From Acidimicrobiales bacterium (GTDB lineage: Bacteria; Actinomycetota; Acidimicrobiia; Acidimicrobiales; Palsa-688): a stretch of DNA of 12,323 nt. Below, one piece after another: positions 7,092-12,323 of the stretch. The notes under the pieces are model-generated. The model saw only the letters and a program-made list of their open reading frames with translations, did no database searches and was not told where the DNA came from. The stretch covers positions 1 to 12,323 of the forward strand of contig JASHVH010000119.1 of NCBI GenBank assembly GCA_030039575.1. The letters run 5' to 3'. The number at the start of each line of letters is the position of its first letter. Positions within the stretch are counted from its first letter, which is position 1. The position numbers were made by a program, and so were the translations under genes.

Positions 7092-8038
7092 GTCGCCACC
7101 GTCCGTTGCTGTGGCCCCGGCGACGGCTCTGGTTCGCTGAGCGCCACGGCCGGCGCCTCGGTTGCTTCGGAGTAAACGGCGAGGTCGCTGGCGAGCTCTT
7201 CCCTGGCCGTCAGGCGATGACGGGCCGACCGGGCGTGAACCGCGGCAAGCGTGGCGAGTGCGTGCAGGACGGAGGCAATGGCTGTTGGGGAGTCAACAAG
7301 TGACTCACTCCCGATCTCGGCAATAAGCGGCAGCTCCACCAGGTTGGCCAGCGGCGAAGCAGCGTCGTCGGTGATGCCGATAACGGGAGTGCCGGCGCGA
7401 CGGAGTGCATGGACGGCGGCAACCGAACCCCGGCTGTACCGGCGGACGCTGAAGCAGACGGCGACATCGCGCTGTGTGGCGTCAACCAGCACGTCCATTG
7501 GCCTGTTGACCAGACCGTCCAGGACGGTCACGGAGGGAAGGAAGGACTGCAAGTCGGCGCCCAGGAGGTGGGCATAGGCGTACGACTTGCGCTCGCCGAT
7601 GATGTACCGCCGTCGGCCGGCAACGAGCATCTCGGCCGCCAACGCCAGTGAGCCGTTGTTGGCCAACGAGCGCAATGTAGACGCCACGTTCGATGTCTCA
7701 CGTTCGATGATCCGGTCCACAAGCGATTTGGGCGCCGGATGTCTGGCGAGCCGGGCAGAGAACCGAGCCCCGGGGGTGCGCAATTCGCGGTCGACAGTGA
7801 TGCGAGCTCGTTGGCGTACTTCAGCAAAATCACGAAAGCCGGCGGCCGCGGCGAGCTCATCTAGCAGCTGTGGCGAGGCCGCGCCCCGGCGGAGCAGGCG
7901 AGCCGGCTCATCGAGCAATGCTCTTGGGTAATCCTGAGCGATCGTGCGGACTAGGCGCCGGCCCGGCTCGCCGAAGGCTGGTGCCGCGTCCTCGAGGCAC
8001 TGCAAAAGCGACGTCGGACGGTGGGGGACGACGTTCAT
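7088..8038 (-). CDS. RpiR-family transcriptional regulator (HTH + SIS domain)
   Basis: DNA-binding regulator, 316 residues from the ATG at 8038. The N-terminal HTH_6 region is at about 8-85, with the recognition segment near GAASPQLLDELAAAAGFRDFAE. A SIS domain at about 120-275 normally binds a phosphosugar or related small ligand: YIIGERKSYAYAHLLG, then CFSVRRYSRGSVAAV and TPVIGITDDAASPLANL, match the usual SIS loops. A Pro- and Glu-rich tail of about 30 residues is extra. As first gene of the leftward operon it probably controls its own transcript, with the ligand reporting on the imported or processed substrate. Start choice is open. The ATG at 8038 has no clear ribosome binding site. An ATG at 8107 has GGTGG upstream and would add 23 polar residues, but it would place the promoter dyad inside the gene. 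I prefer 8038 because the family begins close to it. Confidence 0.88.
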   Translation of the reverse strand: MNVVPHRPTSLLQCLEDAAPAFGEPGRRLVRTIAQDYPRALLDEPARLLRRGAASPQLLDELAAAAGFRDFAEVRQRARITVDRELRTPGARFSARLARHPAPKSLVDRIIERETSNVASTLRSLANNGSLALAAEMLVAGRRRYIIGERKSYAYAHLLGADLQSFLPSVTVLDGLVNRPMDVLVDATQRDVAVCFSVRRYSRGSVAAVHALRRAGTPVIGITDDAASPLANLVELPLIAEIGSESLVDSPTAIASVLHALATLAAVHARSARHRLTAREELASDLAVYSEATEAPAVALSEPEPSPGPQQRTVAT

Positions 8039-8055
8039 GCCAATAGCGCTGGGTT

Positions 8056-8072
8056 TTCTACCCCTGGTAGAA
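8056..8072. promoter_or_regulatory. Perfect dyad TTCTACC-N3-GGTAGAA, likely operator
   Basis: The 7-base arms TTCTACC (8056-8062) and GGTAGAA (8066-8072) are exact inverted repeats around CCT. One arm recurs at 8110-8116; measured to the equivalent centre of a full site, it is 54 bases away, about five helical turns. The right arm overlaps the possible -10 box TAGAAT of the plus-strand genes, which suits a repressor. Either neighbouring regulator could bind. Which one does cannot be told from the sequence. Confidence 0.55.
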
Positions 8073-8122
8073 TGATGGGCGGTACGATGGCTATTGGACG
8101 TGGTCATGGTTCTACCACCAAT

Positions 8123-8128
8123 GGAGGG
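8123..8128 (+). promoter_or_regulatory. Ribosome binding site deciding the XRE-cupin start
   Basis: GGAGGG lies 7 bases before the ATG at 8136. The in-frame ATGs at 8094, 8106 and 8121 lack such a site and would put the gene start on top of the promoter elements, so 8136 is taken as the start. Confidence 0.7.
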
Positions 8129-8135
8129 TGGGTAC

Positions 8136-8720
8136 ATGTCGCGGAGCATGGACGTTGATGAACAGTCTGTTAACCGCTTGGCGCTGGTGCTAGCCGACGG
8201 TGTGCGTGGGCTCAGGAAGAGCCGCGGGGAGACGCTTGACGAGGTGGCTAAGAGAGCCGGGCTTTCACGAGCGTTCGTCGGCCAGATCGAGACCGCCGGC
8301 GCCAACCCGACCCTGGCCAGCTTGGTCTCGCTGGCTGCGGCTCTCGGGACTGACCTCTTTTCTCTCCTTCAACCGGGGCCAAAAGCCGTCGACCAGTTGG
8401 AGCCGGTCGTTCGTCGTGCCCGCCCGGTAGGGCACTGGCCCGCTCGGTCCGGGCGTACCTATGAGCTGTCAGCCCCCGAAGCGAGCACCTTCGCCGCTCA
8501 GTTGACGGACGGTGCACCGATCGACCACGACCAACTGGTGGCTCATGACGGCGAAGAGTTCTGTATGGTCCTCGATGGCGCTTACGACGTCTACATCGGT
8601 CACGAGGAGTTCACCCTGAGCGCCGGCGACTCCGCGCATTATGCCGCCTCGCAGCCGCACAGGATCGCCCCCGCTGGCGACGGAGGGCGAATCCTCGTCA
8701 TCTTCGGCCCGGTCCCGTAA
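8136..8720 (+). CDS. XRE-family regulator with C-terminal cupin sensor domain
   Basis: Transcription factor of 194 residues. The XRE helix-turn-helix is at about 16-77 (LADGVRGLRKSRGETLDEVA, then KRAGLSRAFVGQIETAGANP). A single cupin barrel follows at about 115-190, with HDGEEFCMVLDGAYDVYIG (137-155) and GDSAHYAASQPHRI (164-177). In this family (PuuR-like regulators) the cupin senses a small metabolite, often an amino acid, amine or derivative, and changes DNA binding. The gene is divergent from the RpiR operon and is followed after 17 bases by an aminotransferase in the same direction. It is therefore likely to regulate the aminotransferase and perhaps the transporter operon through the shared dyad. 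The domain pair is clear. The ligand, and whether it acts as activator or repressor, are unknown. Confidence 0.93.
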   Translation: MSRSMDVDEQSVNRLALVLADGVRGLRKSRGETLDEVAKRAGLSRAFVGQIETAGANPTLASLVSLAAALGTDLFSLLQPGPKAVDQLEPVVRRARPVGHWPARSGRTYELSAPEASTFAAQLTDGAPIDHDQLVAHDGEEFCMVLDGAYDVYIGHEEFTLSAGDSAHYAASQPHRIAPAGDGGRILVIFGPVP

Positions 8721-8737
8721 GGCAGCGGCGGTCCCCC

Positions 8738-10072
8738 TTGAGCGACGCCCTACCGGCAACACCTATGACCGCCGTCAGGCCGGCCGGCCCGCCCTCGGAC
8801 GGGTTCGCGGTCTCGCCCACCCTGGCGATCAACGAGCGAGTGGCTGAGCTGCGCCGGGAAGGCAGGGACGTCCTCCACCTCGGCTTTGGTGAGGCCGGCC
8901 TACCGGTACACCCTGTGCTGCGTCAGGCATTGGCCGGCGCAGCCCACCTCAACTCGTACGGGCCGGTCGACGGCAGCAGCAGCCTGCGCGGCGCCATCGC
9001 CGGCTGGTTCAACCGCCGGGGCCTTCCGACCGAACCGGCCGCGGTCGTGGTCACGCCAGGGTCCAAGGCGGCGCTGTTCGCGCTCCTGCTCGCCCTGCCG
9101 GGCGATGTGATCCTTCCTCGCCCGTCGTGGGTCAGTTACGCGCCGCAGGCCACCATGCTTGGCAAGCGCACCCTTGCCCACCCCGCACCGGCTGTTTCGG
9201 GGGGTATCCCGGACCCGGGAACGCTGCCGGAGGCCCTCGCCCAGCACCGCCGCGACGGCCTTGACCCCCGGATCATGATCGTGACGGTGCCGGACAACCC
9301 GACCGGCACTTTCCCGGACACGGCACTGCTCGCCCGTCTCGTCGAGGTCGCTCGGGCCGAAGGCGTAACGATCATCGCCGACCAGATCTACGCGGAACTG
9401 GCCTATGACCCCGCCGCCGTCCCGGACGTCGCCGCAATAGCCCCCGAGACGACATTCGTTACCACCGGCTTGAGCAAAGCGTACGCGCTCGGGGGCTGGC
9501 GGTTCGGCGTGGTACGGGTGCCGGCAAACGCCCTGGGCGAGGCTACCCGGCTGCGCTTACGGGCAATCGGCAGCGAGATCTGGTCGTGCGTGCCCGCCCC
9601 CATTGCGGCGGCGGCCCAGGTCGTCTATGAAGCCCCGGCCGAGCTGACGAGCTACCTCGACGCGGCCCGCCAGGTTCACGCCGGGCTGTGCGGAGCGGTA
9701 CACAGGATCGTCGAGCGCACAGGCATGAGCTGCCGGCCGCCCCAGGCCGCCTTCTACCTGTACCCGGCGCTGCACAACGGCGGCTGCCCGGCATGGTCCG
9801 CGGATGACCTCGCCACAGAACTGCTCGAGGGCCAACGGATCGCCGTCCTCCCGGGCACCGCGTTTGGGGACGACCCTGCGTTTTTGCGCTTCCGGCTGGC
9901 GACCAGCCTCCTTTACGGCACGACGGAAGATCAGAGGTGGGAGACGTTGTCGAGCGCCCGCCAGGGGAACTTATTGTCCCTTCCGCGCATCGCCAATGCG
10001 CTCGACCGGATCGAAGCCGGGCTGAGCGCTCTGGTCGCCGCCCATGGACGCGTCCATCCGTGCCCCGAATAA
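8738..10072 (+). CDS. PLP-dependent class I/II aminotransferase
   Basis: Fold-type I aminotransferase, 444 residues, cytoplasmic. It should move an amino group between an amino acid and a keto acid. The landmarks are: a substrate-side N-terminal block LGFGEAGLPVHP (48-59); SYGPVDGSSSLRGAIAGW (73-90); the cofactor-binding VPDNPTG with N187; ADQIYAELAYD with D215 and Y218; and the PLP lysine K247 in TTGLSKAYALGGWRFG, with R255 for the phosphate. FRLATS near the C-terminus holds the likely substrate-carboxylate arginine. The start is probably the TTG at 8738, just after a GGCGG stretch and 17 bases past the regulator stop. The ATG at 8765 is the alternative and would remove nine poorly conserved residues. 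Probably co-transcribed with the XRE-cupin gene, so its substrate may be the ligand sensed by that protein. Exact specificity cannot be assigned. Confidence 0.93.
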   Translation: MSDALPATPMTAVRPAGPPSDGFAVSPTLAINERVAELRREGRDVLHLGFGEAGLPVHPVLRQALAGAAHLNSYGPVDGSSSLRGAIAGWFNRRGLPTEPAAVVVTPGSKAALFALLLALPGDVILPRPSWVSYAPQATMLGKRTLAHPAPAVSGGIPDPGTLPEALAQHRRDGLDPRIMIVTVPDNPTGTFPDTALLARLVEVARAEGVTIIADQIYAELAYDPAAVPDVAAIAPETTFVTTGLSKAYALGGWRFGVVRVPANALGEATRLRLRAIGSEIWSCVPAPIAAAAQVVYEAPAELTSYLDAARQVHAGLCGAVHRIVERTGMSCRPPQAAFYLYPALHNGGCPAWSADDLATELLEGQRIAVLPGTAFGDDPAFLRFRLATSLLYGTTEDQRWETLSSARQGNLLSLPRIANALDRIEAGLSALVAAHGRVHPCPE

Positions 10073-10133
10073 ATTCAGGGTTTGATGCGGGGTAAAGGCT
10101 TCGCCGGCGGCCGCAGCCGCGGGATAATCGGGC
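10073..10133 (+). other. Short intergenic gap before the SARP-type gene
   Basis: These 61 bases separate the aminotransferase stop from the SARP gene. They contain a GCGGCCGC palindrome at 10107-10114 within a GC-rich run. No U-tract terminator or promoter consensus was recognised. An in-frame TAA at 10125-10127 fixes the upstream limit of the next gene. Confidence 0.4.
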
Positions 10134-12323
10134 ATGATTGCGCCGTTAGAGGGCGATGGCCGTGGGCCGGCCCGACTGATGGTGAGGCTCCTAGGCCCTT
10201 TTTCCGTAGCCCTCGGAGGGCGACACGCGGGGCCATGGCCGCGCCCGAGCGCCAAGCGTTTGTGCGAGCTCGTCCTTATCAGCCCCGGCCGGCGGATAAC
10301 CAGGGAAAGGGCCTGCGGGGAACTTTTCCCCGACCTTGACCCGGACCGGGCCGGACGGGCGGTGATCAAGTCCCTGTCCATGGCCCGCGCCACCCTTGCC
10401 CAATTGGACGGAGCGGGCGCCGGGCTGATCCAGGCGGACCGTTATTCGATCTGGGCGGCCGAGGATCTGCTTGACGTCGACCTCGACGCTCACCGAGCCG
10501 CACTCGAGAGTGCCATAGCCATGGAGGGCGGCGTGGCCCGCGACGAGGCCCTGCTAGAGGCACTGCTCGAGGACCGCCCGCTCCTCGCTGACGAACCGAG
10601 CGCTGACTGGGCGGTCCGCGCCCGAGAGCTGTTGGACGGCACACGGATGGAGGCGCGTTTGGCCCTCGCTCGCGACCGCGCCCACGGTTTCGGGCGCTCG
10701 GCGCCAGAAAACGTGGTCCAAGCCTGGGAAGCCTGCCTCCGGGCGGACCCTTCGTGCGAAGAGGCGGCGGCGGCCCTTGTACGCATTTATGGCGCCCAGG
10801 GCCGGCCTTCCTTGGTCGAAGCCACTTATCGTCATTGCTGTCAGGCGGTCGAGGATCTCGGGCTGCGCCCTTCGGCCAGCCTCGAGTCGGCGTACACCAG
10901 GTCGAGGCCCAGTCCTCCGACGGCTCTGCCTGCGCTCGGCATCGGTGAAATGACTGCGGGGCCCGACGAACTTCGCGTCGTGAGCGTCATCTGCGCTGAG
11001 CTTTCCGCGCCTTTGGGTGCCGGTCTTGCCCCCGAAGACCTCAAAGATGCCGTCTCGGGCGCTCTGGCCCTCTTGATCGGCCATATCGAGGCCCTCAGCG
11101 GCACCGTCACCTCGGTGTCGTCATCGGGCCTCGAGGCTGTGTTCGGCGCCCCGGTGTCGCACGACGACGACCCCGAACGAGCCGTACGAGCGGCCTACCG
11201 AATGCAGTCTGCCCTTGACGCGGAGACCGGGACGAGCCTTCGCATCGGCGTCGAGACAGGGCCGGCCGTAGTCGGCCCGGTCGGGGACGGTAACAGGTAC
11301 GGCGTGGTGGGAGAAATCGTGGCCACCGCTGGGCTCCTGGCCTCAGCGGCAAAGGCCGGCTCGGTACTTGTCGGACCGGTTACCCAAAGTTCCGTCGAAG
11401 CACGTTTCGAATGGGCTCCGGGCCGGGAAGTGGTCCGGCCACGTCAGTCAAAACCAATCATGGCCACTCCTTTGGTACGGGCCAAAGCACGGCCCGGGCC
11501 CTTTAGCGGGCGGCACAGGGCTTGGGCGGCACCCTTGGTCGGCCGGGAAGCCGAGATGTCGGTGCTGGACACCGCCTTGCGGCATGCCGTATCTGGCGAC
11601 GGCGGCGTGGTCGTTGTCGTGGGAGAGGCGGGGCTCGGCAAGACGCGGCTCGTCTCTGAATGCAGGAAGCGCTTCCTGGCCTGGGCCGGGACAGGTTCGG
11701 GCCGGCTCCCGCTATGGCTGGAAGGACGGGCGGCCTCCTACGCCTCTTGGGTGCCATACGGGCTTTTCCAGCAACTCTTTCTTTCCTGGGTGGGGGTCAC
11801 CGTGGAGGACGGCCCGTCCGTGGCCCGTCCTGCCTTGGCCCGGGCCATGCGGGCGATCCTTGGCGATGAACACGAGGTCATGCCATTGCTGGCCCGGCTG
11901 GCCGGCGCGGAAAGTTACGAGGACGCCCGGGCCCTGGCGCACATCAGCCCCGAAGGGGTCCAGAAGGCGACCTTCGCCGCCGTGCGCACAGTGGTCTCAC
12001 GGTTGGCGGCCAAGGGGCCCACGGTGCTGGCCCTGGAGGACCTTCACTGGGCCGACGCAACCTCTTTGCGCCTAACCGAAGAGCTGGCCGCATTGGCGCC
12101 TGACAGCCCCCTTTTAGTACTGGCGACACGGCGCCCCGAACCAGACCCCGGCGTTTCGGCGCTCGAGACCGCTATCTCAGCTCGTCCTGACATCCCGTTC
12201 CGCCGGCTGGAGCTCTCGCCTTTGTCCAACAGCGCCGAGCGCGCCTTGGCTCTGTCGCTTCTCGGACAAGGTGCTCCCGTGGCGGTTGTCGACGCGGCAC
12301 GAGCCAAGGCAGACGGCAACCCA
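10134..12323 (+). CDS. SARP/BTAD regulator fused to degenerate cyclase domain and AAA ATPase (partial, runs off right edge)
   Basis: A 730-codon open frame without a stop up to the window end. In order: a SARP winged helix-turn-helix at about 14-100 (VRLLGPFSVALGG; RITRERACGELFPDLDPDRA); a bacterial transcriptional activation domain at about 112-256 (DVDLDAHRAALESA; CLRADPSCEEAAAALVRIYG; EDLGLRPSASLESAYTR); and a class III nucleotide cyclase-like domain at about 279-430 (AVFGAPVSHDDDPERAVRAA; LRIGVETGPAVVGPVG). An AAA_16/STAND-type ATPase follows, with Walker A GEAGLGKT at 497-504 and Walker B LALEDLHWAD at 632-641. The cyclase domain looks inactive: Glu 289 and Ser 331 replace the two metal aspartates, and Ala 397 and Leu 401 replace the usual Asn and Arg. 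A TPR-rich C-terminal part is expected beyond the edge. The start is the first ATG after an in-frame TAA; its ribosome binding site is weak, and an ATG at 10179 is an alternative. Probably a pathway activator needing ATP; its targets are unknown. Confidence 0.9.
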   Translation, partial: MIAPLEGDGRGPARLMVRLLGPFSVALGGRHAGPWPRPSAKRLCELVLISPGRRITRERACGELFPDLDPDRAGRAVIKSLSMARATLAQLDGAGAGLIQADRYSIWAAEDLLDVDLDAHRAALESAIAMEGGVARDEALLEALLEDRPLLADEPSADWAVRARELLDGTRMEARLALARDRAHGFGRSAPENVVQAWEACLRADPSCEEAAAALVRIYGAQGRPSLVEATYRHCCQAVEDLGLRPSASLESAYTRSRPSPPTALPALGIGEMTAGPDELRVVSVICAELSAPLGAGLAPEDLKDAVSGALALLIGHIEALSGTVTSVSSSGLEAVFGAPVSHDDDPERAVRAAYRMQSALDAETGTSLRIGVETGPAVVGPVGDGNRYGVVGEIVATAGLLASAAKAGSVLVGPVTQSSVEARFEWAPGREVVRPRQSKPIMATPLVRAKARPGPFSGRHRAWAAPLVGREAEMSVLDTALRHAVSGDGGVVVVVGEAGLGKTRLVSECRKRFLAWAGTGSGRLPLWLEGRAASYASWVPYGLFQQLFLSWVGVTVEDGPSVARPALARAMRAILGDEHEVMPLLARLAGAESYEDARALAHISPEGVQKATFAAVRTVVSRLAAKGPTVLALEDLHWADATSLRLTEELAALAPDSPLLVLATRRPEPDPGVSALETAISARPDIPFRRLELSPLSNSAERALALSLLGQGAPVAVVDAARAKADGNP

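Larger units (their letters stand above)
8039..8135. promoter_or_regulatory. Divergent promoter/operator region between RpiR and XRE-cupin genes
   Basis: About 97 bases separate the preferred starts of the two divergent regulators. The region contains a perfect dyad (8056-8072), an isolated copy of one dyad arm at 8110-8116, and an 8-base inverted repeat, CCAATAGC at 8040-8047 and GCTATTGG at 8090-8097, that surrounds the dyad almost symmetrically. TAGAAT at 8068-8073 resembles a plus-strand -10 box and overlaps the right dyad arm. I found no convincing -35 box on either strand. Both transcripts must start in or close to this stretch. Confidence 0.65.

Noticed and set aside
8039..8305. N-terminal extension of the RpiR gene to 8305, giving 405 residues
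   Set aside because: The extension would overlap the divergent promoter and the helix-turn-helix coding part of the XRE-cupin gene, and it has no family similarity.
10107..10114. GCGGCCGC palindrome after the aminotransferase gene as a terminator
   Set aside because: It is too short, has no loop and is not followed by a T-run. GC-rich palindromes of this size are expected by chance in such DNA.
10554..11084. Minus-strand open frame of 176 codons opposite the BTAD region
   Set aside because: No domain is visible and it is fully antisense to well-supported BTAD and cyclase-like coding sequence.
11368..12075. Plus-strand open frame of 235 codons inside the SARP-type gene
   Set aside because: It is in another frame from the long open frame starting at 10134, which carries continuous BTAD, cyclase-like and ATPase motifs across the same bases. 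The Trp-, Gly- and Pro-rich product has no domain.

Overview
The window is GC-rich DNA with tightly packed genes, many GTG and TTG starts, GGAGG-type ribosome binding sites and a regulator of the SARP/BTAD class. This points to a high-GC Gram-positive, most likely an actinomycete or a relative in Actinomycetota. I cannot name a genus. No tRNA, rRNA, CRISPR array, insertion sequence or phage gene was seen.

Layout. Two gene sets diverge from a short control region near 8039-8135. Leftward (minus strand) runs a long polycistron: an RpiR-type SIS-domain regulator, a serine/threonine dehydratase or serine racemase-like PLP enzyme, a peptide-binding protein, two DppB/DppC-type permeases, two DppD/DppF-type ATPases, and a GNAT acyltransferase that ends at an in-frame TGA near the left edge. 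Most junctions are 4-base GTGA or ATGA overlaps. The exceptions are TAATG before the binding protein, a 114-base gap with two dyad elements after it, and an uncertain start for the last gene. Rightward (plus strand) run an XRE-cupin regulator and a class I/II aminotransferase. A separate large gene then starts at 10134 and runs off the right edge. It encodes a SARP-type DNA-binding domain, a BTAD domain, a degenerate class III cyclase domain and an AAA ATPase.

How it may work together. The complete Dpp/Opp-type importer (binding protein, two permeases, two ATPases) should bring in a peptide or amino-acid-like compound. The PLP dehydratase/racemase and the aminotransferase would process hydroxy-amino acids or other amino acids released from it. 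The GNAT protein resembles the COG3375 acyltransferases. As I recall, some of these sit beside N-acylamino acid racemases and M20 deacylases and take part in D- to L-amino acid conversion. Together with the racemase-like features of the PLP enzyme, this makes scavenging of D-amino acids or D-containing peptides a reasonable but unproven reading. Two unrelated regulators, RpiR and XRE-cupin, face each other across a shared region with a perfect dyad, so joint control of the two transcripts is likely.

The least ordinary items are the in-frame stop in the GNAT gene, the SARP protein whose cyclase domain has lost its catalytic residues, the cysteine-free binding protein and the nested dyads in the divergent promoter.
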